Shown here piece after piece: positions 13,942 to 21,851 of a stretch of 38,861 nt of DNA. Both the position numbers and the translations under genes were made by a program. Source of the stretch: Nonomuraea sp. SBT364 (lineage in GTDB: Bacteria; Actinomycetota; Actinomycetes; Streptosporangiales; Streptosporangiaceae); the NCBI RefSeq assembly GCF_001083785.1, contig NZ_LAVL01000075.1:1-38861 (forward strand). Direction: 5' to 3'. Every line of letters begins with the position of its first letter. The stretch's first letter is position 1. The notes under the pieces are model-generated. The model was not told the origin of the DNA and made no database searches. It saw only the letters and a program-made list of their open reading frames with translations.

Positions 13942-15090
13942 TCAGCTGATCCAGGTCTCGTGCAGGTGGGTCCAGCGCAGCGCGCCGTCCTCCCGGCGCA
14001 GCACCGCGGTCGCCCGGCGGCCCCGGCCGCGCTGCCACTCCTCGTAGGCGGCCACGACCAGCGGCCCGGCCTCGGCGATCACCCGCGCGTCACGGATCTC
14101 CACGCGCAGCCCCGGGTCCGCGCCGCGCGCCGCCGCGACCTCCGCCAGCATCCGCTCGCGCGACAGCACCTCCCCGCCGGGCGTGACCATGGTGAACCCC
14201 GGCGCGTGCGCGCCCTCGAACGCCTCGAACCCGCCCGTCCCCGCCAGCCAGCCCTCGATCACCCGATGGTGGCGTACGATCTCCGCGCCGACCATCCACT
14301 CGCGCGGCGGCGTCAGCTCAAGGCCGTGCCAGGAGGACGCCGCGAACAGGCCCGCAGGCCGGGTGGCGGCGATCCAGCGGTAGGTGGCGGCCACCTCGCG
14401 GGCCGTCGCCTCGCCCAGCGCCCCGCCCAGCCCGGCGGCGAAGGCGTCCACGTCCAGCTCCTCGTAGCGGGCCCCGGCGGCGGCCGCCAGCGTGGCCCCC
14501 GTCACCGCCTCGGGCCCGCCCGCGTTCAGCACGCCGGACAGCCCCTCCCGGGTCAGCGCGGCCAGGGTGAGCGCGGCCAGGTCGGCATGGCTCAGCCAGG
14601 CCACCGGCAGCCCGCCGGGCAGCGGGTAGCGCAGCACGCCCGACTCCAGCACGCCCGGCATGAGCAGGTTGTCGAGGTACAGCGACGGCCGCAGCACCAC
14701 CACCGGCAGCCCCGACGTCAGCATCGTCCGCACCGCGGCCCGCCGCGTGTCGAACGCGGCCACCCCCGTATCGGTGTCCGGCAGCCGGTTGGCCGTGTTG
14801 AACACCAGCCGCCGCACCCCCGCGGCCCCCGCCCCCTCGATCACGTTGCGGACGTAGGCCGAGACCAGGTCCGGCTCGTACACCATCGGCAGGATCACCG
14901 ACGCGTGGGTGACCCCCGCGAACGCCGCCTTCACCCGCGCGGCGTCGCCCAGATCGCCCGGGAACGCCTCCACCCCCTCGGGGACGCCCGTCGTGCGGCC
15001 GAAGCCACGCACCGCGTGCCCCTCCGCGACCAGCCTGCGCGCCACCGCGCCGCCCTGGGCGCCCGTGGCGCCGAACACCAGGAATCTCAT
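13942..15090 (-). CDS. NmrA-like NAD(P)-binding protein fused to a SnoaL/NTF2-like domain
   Basis: A 382-residue two-domain protein. Residues 1-235 are an atypical SDR of the NmrA type, with the Rossmann motif MRFLVFGATGAQGGAVARRL and FNTANRLPDTDTG. Residues about 250-382 look like an NTF2-fold SnoaL domain (EIVRHHRVIEGWLAGTGGFE ... LRWTHLHETWIS). The ATG at 15090 begins exactly at the Rossmann strand; the longer open frame is not conserved. It is divergent from an AraC regulator across 70 bp. Such proteins sense redox state or act as small-molecule reductases or isomerases; the fusion suggests one substrate handled by both domains. The C-terminal domain call is less certain than the first. 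Confidence 0.78.
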   Translation of the reverse strand: MRFLVFGATGAQGGAVARRLVAEGHAVRGFGRTTGVPEGVEAFPGDLGDAARVKAAFAGVTHASVILPMVYEPDLVSAYVRNVIEGAGAAGVRRLVFNTANRLPDTDTGVAAFDTRRAAVRTMLTSGLPVVVLRPSLYLDNLLMPGVLESGVLRYPLPGGLPVAWLSHADLAALTLAALTREGLSGVLNAGGPEAVTGATLAAAAGARYEELDVDAFAAGLGGALGEATAREVAATYRWIAATRPAGLFAASSWHGLELTPPREWMVGAEIVRHHRVIEGWLAGTGGFEAFEGAHAPGFTMVTPGGEVLSRERMLAEVAAARGADPGLRVEIRDARVIAEAGPLVVAAYEEWQRGRGRRATAVLRREDGALRWTHLHETWIS

Positions 15091-15160
15091 GCGCCCAGCC
15101 TGCCGCCGATCCCCGATACGCTCGATAAAGCGACATCCACCGATATTTAAGGTTCGTCCG

Positions 15161-16078
15161 TTGGATCTGCTGAGCGAGCTCCTCGCGCCCCTGCGCCTGC
15201 GGGGCGTCTTCCACAGCCGCTGGACCCTGCACGCCCCGTGGGGCGTCACCGGGCCGGGTGAGCGGTGCGCGCTCATCCACTACGTCCAGCACGGCGCCTG
15301 CACGGTCGAGCTGCCCGAGCTGCCCGGGCCGATCCGGCTGCGCGCCGGGGACCTGGCCGTCTTCCCGCACGGCACCGCACACCGTCTCGCCGACGCCCCC
15401 GGCCGCCCCGTCGTGCCCCTGGAGAGCCTGCTGCCGGGACGCGAGCCCGGCGCGGCCAGGACCGTGCGCATCGACGGGAGCGGCCCGGCCACCACCATGC
15501 TCTGCGGCGGCCTGCACTACGACGAGCCCGCCTCGCCCCTGTACCGGGCACTGCCGCACGTGCTCGTGCTCGACCGGGACGCCGTCGCGGAGCAGCCGCT
15601 GCTGGCCGGCACGCTGGCCGGGCTCTCGCAGGAGTGGGACCTGGGCGAGCCGGGGCTGCCCCTGGTGGCGGTGCGCGCGTTCGAGCTCGCCTTCGTGCTG
15701 GCGCTGCGGGCCGCGCTCGCCGACCCGGGCGGCGCGCCGGTCCTGCGGGCGCTGCGCCACCCCGCCGTGGGGGCGGCGCTGCTGGCCGTGCAGAGCCGGT
15801 TCGCCGAGCCGTGGACGGTCGAGACGCTGGCCGCCGAGGCCGGGCTGTCACGCTCGGCCTTCGCCGCCACGTTCCGCGAGCTCGTCGGCGAGGCGCCGAT
15901 GCGCCACCTGACGGCCCGCCGCATGCACGAGGCCGCCAGGCTGCTCGCGGGCACGCGGCTCCCGCAGGCCGCCGTCGCCGGCCGCGTCGGCTACCGGTCC
16001 ACGGTCGGCTTCCACCTGGCGTTCAAGCAGTGGTACGGCACCACGCCCGGCGACTACCGCCGCGCCTCCCGCAGCTGA
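15161..16078 (+). CDS. AraC-family regulator with N-terminal cupin
   Basis: A 305-residue activator-type regulator. The N-terminal cupin_6 domain starts (M)DLLSELLAPLRLRGVFHSRW and includes RAGDLAVFPHGTAH; the C-terminal AraC double HTH spans about residues 205-300 (LAAEAGLSRSAFAATFRELV and VAGRVGYRSTVGFHLAFKQW). The start is the TTG at 15161, because relatives begin at this DLLSELL block and an AAGG lies 9 nt upstream; no ATG or GTG is nearby. It is divergent from the NmrA-like gene and probably controls it. Its 3' end overlaps the convergent aminotransferase-like gene by 25 bp. Confidence 0.85.
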   Translation: MDLLSELLAPLRLRGVFHSRWTLHAPWGVTGPGERCALIHYVQHGACTVELPELPGPIRLRAGDLAVFPHGTAHRLADAPGRPVVPLESLLPGREPGAARTVRIDGSGPATTMLCGGLHYDEPASPLYRALPHVLVLDRDAVAEQPLLAGTLAGLSQEWDLGEPGLPLVAVRAFELAFVLALRAALADPGGAPVLRALRHPAVGAALLAVQSRFAEPWTVETLAAEAGLSRSAFAATFRELVGEAPMRHLTARRMHEAARLLAGTRLPQAAVAGRVGYRSTVGFHLAFKQWYGTTPGDYRRASRS

Positions 16079-17250
16079 GCGACCCCGTCCAGGAGCCGGT
16101 CCACGTCCGAGCGGTCGTTGTAGTGGACCAGGCCGGCCCGCACCGCGCCCACCTCGCGGATGCCGAGCGCGCCGGTCAGCTCCCAGGCGTAGTTGTGCCC
16201 GTTCCACACGTTCACGCCGCGCGCCGCCAGCTGCCCGGCCACCTCGCGCGGGGTGTGCCCGGCCACGGTGAAGTAGGCCGTGGCCGTCCGCCGCGCCGGT
16301 TTGCCGTACAGGGTGACGTGCGGCAGCGTCTCCAGGCCCGCCAGCAGCACCCCGAACAGCTCCAGCTCGTGCGCCTCGGCGGCGGCCATCGAGGCGAGCA
16401 GCCGCTCGCGCCGCGTCCCGGTGCCCGGCACCAGGCCGGCCAGGTGGTCCACGGCCGCGCTCACCCCGGCCAGGTCGGCGAACGCGGCGGTGCCCCGCTC
16501 GAACCGCTCCGGCACCGTGTCGGGCGAGGAGGCCAGCTTGTCGGGCCTGATCGTCTCCAGCAGCGCCGGATCGGCGACCACCGCGCCGACGTGCGGGCCG
16601 GACCACTTGTAGGCGCTGGTGGCGTAGAAGTCCGCGCCGAGCGCCCGCATGTCGACCGGCCCGTGCGCGGTGGCGTGCACGCCGTCGACGTACGTGAGCG
16701 CGCCCGCCTCGTGCGCGAGCGCGGTGATCGCGGCCACGTCGGGGCGGGTGCCGAGCACGTTGCCCGCCGCCGTCACCGCCACCAGCCGGGTACGCGGCCC
16801 GATGAGCCGGGCGTACTGCTCCACCGGCAGCTCGCCGGTCACCGGATCGACCTCGGCCCACCGGACGGTCGCCCCGGTCTGCACCCACGGCCGCACGTTC
16901 GCGTCGTGGTCCAGCCGCGACAGCACGACCTCGTCCCCGGGGCCCCACGCCCGGGAGAGCGCGCCGGCCATCCGGTAGGTGAGCGTCGTCATGTTCGGCC
17001 CCAGGATCACCCCGTCCGGGTGCCCGCCGACCAGGTCGGCCACGGCCGCCCGGCAGGCCGCCACGATCGCGTCCGAGCGGTGCGCGGCGGGGAACGCCCC
17101 GCCCACGTTCCCGAGGCCCGCGCGGTAGGCCCCGGCGATGGCGTCGATCACGGACCGGGGGACCTGCGTGCCGGCGGCGCCGTCGAGATAGGCGTGACCG
17201 TCGGACAGAGCGGGGTAGGCGGCGCGTACCGCTTCAATGGGGAAAGGCAT
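16054..17250 (-). CDS. Cysteine desulfurase-like PLP enzyme (class V aminotransferase)
   Basis: A 398-residue PLP enzyme. The lysine that binds PLP is in TSAYKWSGPHVG (about residue 221); HDANVRPW, TYVDGVHATAHGP and FERGTAAF are blocks of the 'cysteine desulfurase-like' VC1184 (TIGR01976) group, not true SufS/IscS. The usual active-site Cys loop of desulfurases is not evident, so the reaction may be a lyase or desulfurase on an unknown substrate. The ATG at 17250 begins MPFPIEAVRAAYPAL. The start is only 9 bp from the start of the divergent AlkZ-like gene, so their promoters must lie inside each other's coding sequence. Confidence 0.85.
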   Translation of the reverse strand: MPFPIEAVRAAYPALSDGHAYLDGAAGTQVPRSVIDAIAGAYRAGLGNVGGAFPAAHRSDAIVAACRAAVADLVGGHPDGVILGPNMTTLTYRMAGALSRAWGPGDEVVLSRLDHDANVRPWVQTGATVRWAEVDPVTGELPVEQYARLIGPRTRLVAVTAAGNVLGTRPDVAAITALAHEAGALTYVDGVHATAHGPVDMRALGADFYATSAYKWSGPHVGAVVADPALLETIRPDKLASSPDTVPERFERGTAAFADLAGVSAAVDHLAGLVPGTGTRRERLLASMAAAEAHELELFGVLLAGLETLPHVTLYGKPARRTATAYFTVAGHTPREVAGQLAARGVNVWNGHNYAWELTGALGIREVGAVRAGLVHYNDRSDVDRLLDGVAQLREARR

Positions 17251-17259
17251 GATGTGTTC

Positions 17260-18309
17260 ATGCTCAGCCTGCGCGACCTCAACCGGGCCACCCTCGCCCG
17301 CCAGCACCTCCTCCAGCGGCATCGGGGCAGCGCGGCCGACGTCGTGCACCGGCTGGCCGGGCTGCAGGCCCAGGAGCCGCGCCCGCCGTACCTGGGGGTG
17401 TGGACCCGGCTGGCCGGGTTCGGGCGGGACGAGCTGCACGGGGAACTGCACGCGGGCACGCTGGTCCGCGCGACGCTGCACCGGGCCACGCTGCACCTGG
17501 TGACCGCCGGCGACTACGCCGCGTTCCGGCCGCTGCTGCACCCCGTGCTGTCCGCCGCCGCGCGCCGCTTCGACGGGATCGACACCGGCGCCGTGGTGGC
17601 CGCGGCCACGCGCCTGCTGGCCGAGGGGCCGCACACGTTCAACGAGCTGCGGCCGAAGCTGCTCGGGGAGTTCCCCGGGGCGGACGAGCGGCAGCTCGGC
17701 TACGCGGTGCGCATGCTCGTGCCGCTGGTCATGGTGCCGACCCAGGACCGGTGGAGCTTCCCGCGCGACCCCGCCTTCGCCCCGGCCGGTGTCGGCCGGG
17801 CGCTCTCGCCGGAGGCGTTCGCCGAGCGCTACCTGGCCGCGTTCGGCCCCGCCACCGCCGCCGACCTGCAGGCGTGGTCGGGACTGGGCGGGCTCGCGCC
17901 CGTCCTGCACGGCATGCGCGACCGCCTGGAGGTGCTCACCGGCGAGGACGGCAGGCAGCTCTACGACCTGCCGGACGCGCCCCGGCCGGGCGCCGACGTG
18001 CCGGCCCCCGTGCGGTTCCTGCCCGACTTCGACACGCTGGTGCTCGGCCACGCCGACCGCCGGCGGATCGTCGCCGACGAGCACCGGGGCCTGGTCACGA
18101 CCAAGAACCTGCGTGTACGCGCCACGTACCTGATCGACGGTTTCGCCGCCGGGACGTGGCAGGTCAAACGGTCGGGCAAGAAGGCCACCCTGATCGCCAC
18201 CCCGTTCGCGCCGCACCGGCCGGACCTCCTGGAGGAGGAGGCGATGGCGCTGCTGGCCTTCGCCGAGCCCGACGCCACGCAGCACACCCTCGATGTCGCG
18301 GAGGTATGA
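17260..18309 (+). CDS. AlkZ-like winged-helix protein (HTH_42), QAQ motif: predicted DNA glycosylase
   Basis: A 349-residue member of the HTH_42 (YcaQ/AlkZ) superfamily, built from three winged helices. AlkZ of the azinomycin producer excises bulky alkylated bases and unhooks interstrand crosslinks, using a QxQ catalytic motif near residues 37-39; here Gln36-Ala37-Gln38 lies in RLAGLQAQEPRPPYLGVWTR. The block VRFLPDFDTLVLGHADRRRI and DGFAAGTWQVKR close the family pattern. The ATG at 17260 is preceded by CATGAT and 6 nt, a possible leaderless promoter. Its TGA overlaps an ATG of the next reading frame, so it forms an operon with the WS/DGAT gene. Family membership is firm; activity on DNA is inferred from the motif. 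Confidence 0.85.
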   Translation: MLSLRDLNRATLARQHLLQRHRGSAADVVHRLAGLQAQEPRPPYLGVWTRLAGFGRDELHGELHAGTLVRATLHRATLHLVTAGDYAAFRPLLHPVLSAAARRFDGIDTGAVVAAATRLLAEGPHTFNELRPKLLGEFPGADERQLGYAVRMLVPLVMVPTQDRWSFPRDPAFAPAGVGRALSPEAFAERYLAAFGPATAADLQAWSGLGGLAPVLHGMRDRLEVLTGEDGRQLYDLPDAPRPGADVPAPVRFLPDFDTLVLGHADRRRIVADEHRGLVTTKNLRVRATYLIDGFAAGTWQVKRSGKKATLIATPFAPHRPDLLEEEAMALLAFAEPDATQHTLDVAEV

Positions 18310-18311
18310 CC

Positions 18312-19742
18312 ATGGCCCAGCTGAGCGCCCTGGACGCGGGGTTCCTCCACTTCGAGACCGAGACGAACGTCGCCAACATCGCCGGCCTGGCCGTCCTCGA
18401 CGGCCCGCTCGACCGCGCGAGCCTGCAGGCCCTGCTGGAGGCGCGGCTGCCGCACGTGCCCGCGCTGCGCCGCAAGCTCGCCCGGGTGCCGTTCGACCTG
18501 GACCACCCGTACTGGGTGCGCGAGGACGACCTCGACCTCGACTACCACGTGCGGGAGATCGGTCTGCCCCCGCCCGGGGACGACCGGCAGCTCGCCGAGC
18601 AGGTCTCCCGGCTGCACCCGCGCCGCCTGGACCGCAGCCGGCCATTGTGGGAGATCTACCTGATCCACGGCCTGACCGGCGGCCGCACCGGCCTCTACAC
18701 GAAGATCCACCACGCGGCCGTCGACGGGATCGGCGGCGCCGACGTGCTGGCCGCGCTGCTCGACCTCGGCCCCGAGCCCGCGCCGCCGCCCGCCGGCGAC
18801 CCGGAGCCCGACGCGCCGCTGCCGCCCCGCGCCGAGATGCTGGCGCGCGGCCTGTCCAGGATGGCCCGCAACCCCGCGCAGGCGGTGCGGTTCGCGGCCC
18901 GCGCGGTGCCGCACCTGGACGAGATCCCCGTGCTGTCGTGGCTGCCCGGCAGCAGCGTCGCCGCCCGCCTGGCCCGCAAGGCCGCCGGCGTGGGACAGGC
19001 GCCGGAACTGCCCGTGCTGCCCGCGCCGCGCACCCCGTTCAGCGGGCCGGTCTCCCGGCACCGGCGCTTCGCGTTCGTCTCGCTGCCGCTGGCGGAGGTC
19101 AAGGCGGTCCGCAAGACGTTCGGCGTCACGGTGAACGACGTGGTGATGGCCGTGTGCGCGGGCGCGCTGCGCCGCTGGCTGGCCGCGCACGGCGGCGTGC
19201 CGCGCCAGCCGCTGATCGCCGGCATCCCGCTCTCGCTGCGCGCCGCCGGCGACGAGGTGCCCGGCAACCAGGTCGCCATCATGACCGCGCCGCTCGGCGT
19301 GCACCTGGAGGACCCCGCCGCCCGGCTGGCCCAGGTACGGGAGGCGATGGGGCGGATCAAGGACCGGTTCTCGCTGTCGCCCGCCGGCTGGCTGCGCGAG
19401 TTCAGCGAGTCGATGCCCGCCGCCCTCATGGGGCTGGCCGCCCGCTCGGCGTTCGAGCTGGTGGGGCAGACCGCGCCGCCGATCAACGTCGGCGTGTCCA
19501 ACGTGCCGGGCCCGCAGTTCCCGCTGTACGTGTGCGGGGCGCGGCTGCTCAGCCTCCATCCCGTCTCCGTGATCACCGACGTGAGCGGCGGGATCAACAT
19601 CACCGCCTTCTCCTACGACGGCTCGCTCGACATCGGCGTCATCACCGACCGCGCGATGGTGCCCGACGCCTGGGAGCTGGCCGCGAACCTCCGCGAAGCC
19701 CTCGACGAACTCCTCAACGCGGAACCATCCTTGCCGCAATAG
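18312..19742 (+). CDS. Wax ester synthase/diacylglycerol acyltransferase (WS/DGAT)
   Basis: A 476-residue bifunctional O-acyltransferase that makes triacylglycerol or wax esters from acyl-CoA. The catalytic motif HHAAVDG is at about residues 133-139, with PLWEIYLIHGL before it and the C-terminal block NVGVSNVPGPQFPLYVCGAR also typical. I choose the ATG at 18312 because GGAGG is 7 nt upstream; an ATG at 18306 overlapping the previous stop is possible. It sits between two AlkZ-like genes on the same strand. The gap to the next gene is only 17 bp, but that gene seems to have its own -10. Confidence 0.9.
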   Translation: MAQLSALDAGFLHFETETNVANIAGLAVLDGPLDRASLQALLEARLPHVPALRRKLARVPFDLDHPYWVREDDLDLDYHVREIGLPPPGDDRQLAEQVSRLHPRRLDRSRPLWEIYLIHGLTGGRTGLYTKIHHAAVDGIGGADVLAALLDLGPEPAPPPAGDPEPDAPLPPRAEMLARGLSRMARNPAQAVRFAARAVPHLDEIPVLSWLPGSSVAARLARKAAGVGQAPELPVLPAPRTPFSGPVSRHRRFAFVSLPLAEVKAVRKTFGVTVNDVVMAVCAGALRRWLAAHGGVPRQPLIAGIPLSLRAAGDEVPGNQVAIMTAPLGVHLEDPAARLAQVREAMGRIKDRFSLSPAGWLREFSESMPAALMGLAARSAFELVGQTAPPINVGVSNVPGPQFPLYVCGARLLSLHPVSVITDVSGGINITAFSYDGSLDIGVITDRAMVPDAWELAANLREALDELLNAEPSLPQ

Positions 19743-19759
19743 TCCCTAGCGTGACGGTC

Positions 19760-20833
19760 ATGACGCTGAACCGCCGCGTACTCAACCGCACGACGCTCGA
19801 CCGTCAGCTGCTGCTCGCCCGCTCGGCCATGACGCCCGCGCAGGCGGTCGGACGGCTCGTCGCCCTCCAGGGCCAGGACGTCAACCCGCCCTACTTCGGC
19901 CTGTGGTCCCGCCTGGAGTCCTTCACCCAGGACGACCTGACGACCCTGCTGCAGGGCAGGCAGGTCGTGCGCGGGACGCTGCTGCGCGCCACCCAGCACC
20001 TGGCCCTGGCCGAGGACTACCTGTGGCTGCGGCCGCTCCTGCAGCCGCGCCTGTCGCGCGGCCTGCGGGGCGCCTTCGGCGGCGCGCTGCGCGAGGTGGA
20101 CCTGGACGAGCTCGCCGGGCTGGCCCGCGCGCACCTGACCGGGCGGACCCTGACCCGCACCCAGGTGCGCGACCTGCTCGCCGAGCGCTGGCCGGACGTC
20201 GACCGGCTCGCGCTCAACTGGACCGTGCAGGCCGTGATCCCGGTGATCCACACCCCGCCCAGCGGCGTGTGGAACCGGGGCGGCGCCGTCCCGTTCACCC
20301 TCGCCGAAGAGTGGCTCGGCCGCCCCCTCGACGCCGCGCCGCCCATCGAGCGCCTGGTCACCCGCTACCTGGCCGCGTTCGGCCCGGCGAGCGTCATGGA
20401 CGTGCAGACCTGGTCCGGGCTGACCAGGCTGCGCCCGGTCATCGAGGCGATGGGCCTGCGCGCCTACCGCGACGACGACGGGCGCGTCCTGTACGACCTC
20501 CCGGACGCGCCCCTGGCCGACGCCGACGCGCCCGCGCCCGTACGCTTCCTGCCCTACTTCGACAACCTGATCGTCGCCTACGCCGACCGGTCCCGTCTCA
20601 TGACCGCCGAGCAGCGCAAGGTCGTGTCCGTGGGCTCGGTCGTCTACCCGACCTTCCTGGTCGACGGCGTCGTGGCCGGCATGTGGGACCTCAAGGACGG
20701 CGTCCTGCGCCTGCGGCCCTTCCGGCCGCTGCCGGGGACGGTCATGGCGGAGCTGGCCGCCGAGGGCGAGCGCCTGCTCGCCTTCGCCGGGGAGAAGGAG
20801 GCGGAGATCGCGGTTGACCTCATCCAAACTTGA
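19760..20833 (+). CDS. AlkZ-like winged-helix protein (HTH_42), QGQ motif: predicted DNA glycosylase
   Basis: A 357-residue paralogue of the protein two genes upstream. The N-terminal helix (LNRTTLDRQLLLARSAMTPA) and VRFLPYFDNLIVAYADRSRL match block by block. The putative catalytic motif is Gln37-Gly38-Gln39 in RLVALQGQDVNPPYFGLWSR; the middle residue is Gly instead of an aliphatic one, which may alter activity. TAGCGT (19747-19752) is followed by 7 nt and the ATG, so it may be transcribed as a leaderless mRNA in addition to readthrough from the WS/DGAT gene. The end of the gene carries a dyad that may control the next gene. Confidence 0.84.
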   Translation: MTLNRRVLNRTTLDRQLLLARSAMTPAQAVGRLVALQGQDVNPPYFGLWSRLESFTQDDLTTLLQGRQVVRGTLLRATQHLALAEDYLWLRPLLQPRLSRGLRGAFGGALREVDLDELAGLARAHLTGRTLTRTQVRDLLAERWPDVDRLALNWTVQAVIPVIHTPPSGVWNRGGAVPFTLAEEWLGRPLDAAPPIERLVTRYLAAFGPASVMDVQTWSGLTRLRPVIEAMGLRAYRDDDGRVLYDLPDAPLADADAPAPVRFLPYFDNLIVAYADRSRLMTAEQRKVVSVGSVVYPTFLVDGVVAGMWDLKDGVLRLRPFRPLPGTVMAELAAEGERLLAFAGEKEAEIAVDLIQT

Positions 20834-20844
20834 GGTTGAACACT
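20814..20844 (+). promoter_or_regulatory. MerR-type operator/promoter candidate
   Basis: TTGACC (20814-20819) is followed after 19 bp by AACACT (20839-20844), and the spacer region contains the dyad ACCTCA-N7-TGAGGT (20817-20835). A long 19-bp spacer holding a dyad is the hallmark of promoters activated by MerR proteins. It overlaps the 3' end of the AlkZ-like gene and would serve the oxidoreductase gene. No merR gene is in the window, and the -10 is poor. Confidence 0.4.
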
Positions 20845-20884
20845 GGGGTCACCGAGACGCGATCGACCTCAGGAAGTGATCACC

Positions 20885-21847
20885 ATGCGCGCGATCCAGG
20901 TGCGCGAATTCGGCGGCCCCGACATGCTCGTCGCCGTCGACCTGCCCGCCCCCGTCGCGGGGCCGGGACAGGTCGTCGTCGGGCTGGCCGCCGCCGACGT
21001 CATCTACCTCGACACCCTGCTGCGCCGCGGCTGGGGCGGCGAGTTCTTCCCCCGCACGCCCCCGTACGTCCCCGGCACCGGCGGGGCCGGCACCGTGCTG
21101 TCGACCGGCGAGGGCGTGGACCCGGCGTGGATCGGCCGCCGCGTCGTGGCCACCCTCGACACCGGTTACGCCGAGCAGGTCGTCGCCGGCCTCGACCAGA
21201 TCGTGGAACTGCCCGGCGGGCTCGGCTTCCAGCAGGCGGCCGCCGTCCTGCACGACGGCGCGACCGCGATCATGCTCGCCCGGCTGGGGCGCTTCGAGAA
21301 GGGCGAGTGGGTGCTGGTGACCGCCGCGGCGGGCGGCGCCGGCTCGACGCTCGTGCAGCTCGCCCGCGACGCCGGCGCGCGCGTCGTCGCGGCCGCCCTC
21401 GGCGGGCGCAAGCTCGCGCTCGCCCGTGAGCTGGGCGCCGAGCACACCGTCGACTACGGCGAGGAGGGCTGGCAGCGGCGGGGGCGCGACCTGACCGGCG
21501 GCGCCGGCCTGGTCTACGACGGCGCCGGCGGCGCACTGGGCCAGGCGGCGTTCGAGGCGGCCGCGGACGGCGGCCGGTTCGTCACCTACGGCACGGCCGA
21601 CGGCGGCTTCGCCGACATCGACCCGCGTGAGGCCGAACGCCGCGGGGTGAGCGTGGTCAATGCCCTGGCGTCGGGCCCGCCCGACCCGGCCGACATGCGC
21701 GCCTGGCTCACCGAGGCGCTGGACCTGGCCGCCCGGGGCAGCCTGCGCCCGGCCATCGGCGCCACCTTCCCGCTGGAGCGGGCCCGCGACGCCCACGTCT
21801 CACTGGAGGAGCGCCGCACCGTCGGCAAGTCGCTCCTGCTCATGTGA
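20885..21847 (+). CDS. Zinc-free MDR oxidoreductase (quinone reductase-like)
   Basis: A 320-residue medium-chain dehydrogenase/reductase of the quinone oxidoreductase group. It starts MRAIQVREFGGPDMLV; the NADPH-binding motif is VLVTAAAGGAGSTLVQLARD (about residues 142-161), and GAEHTVDYGEEGW follows. No zinc-ligand cysteines are present, as in QOR/zeta-crystallin. It would reduce quinones or enones with NADPH in the cytoplasm. GGAAG precedes the ATG at 20885; an in-frame GTG lies 9 bp upstream. A MerR-like dyad overlaps its probable promoter, which would fit a redox or drug-induced gene. Confidence 0.87.
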   Translation: MRAIQVREFGGPDMLVAVDLPAPVAGPGQVVVGLAAADVIYLDTLLRRGWGGEFFPRTPPYVPGTGGAGTVLSTGEGVDPAWIGRRVVATLDTGYAEQVVAGLDQIVELPGGLGFQQAAAVLHDGATAIMLARLGRFEKGEWVLVTAAAGGAGSTLVQLARDAGARVVAAALGGRKLALARELGAEHTVDYGEEGWQRRGRDLTGGAGLVYDGAGGALGQAAFEAAADGGRFVTYGTADGGFADIDPREAERRGVSVVNALASGPPDPADMRAWLTEALDLAARGSLRPAIGATFPLERARDAHVSLEERRTVGKSLLLM

Positions 21848-21851
21848 GGTG

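Noticed and set aside
13907..13952. Repeated GTCAGCTGATCC at the ends of the convergent TetR and NmrA genes as an attachment site
   Set aside because: Both copies consist of stop codons within the palindrome TCAGCTGA and are short; no integrase nearby. Coincidence of two gene ends is enough.
15265..18309. 1014-codon frame suggesting a fusion of the AraC region with the AlkZ-like protein
   Set aside because: The first 660 codons are antisense or out of frame to real genes; homology starts only at the ATG 17260.
17961..19739. 592-codon minus-strand open frame over the WS/DGAT gene
   Set aside because: Shadow of a gene with HHAAVDG and other conserved blocks.
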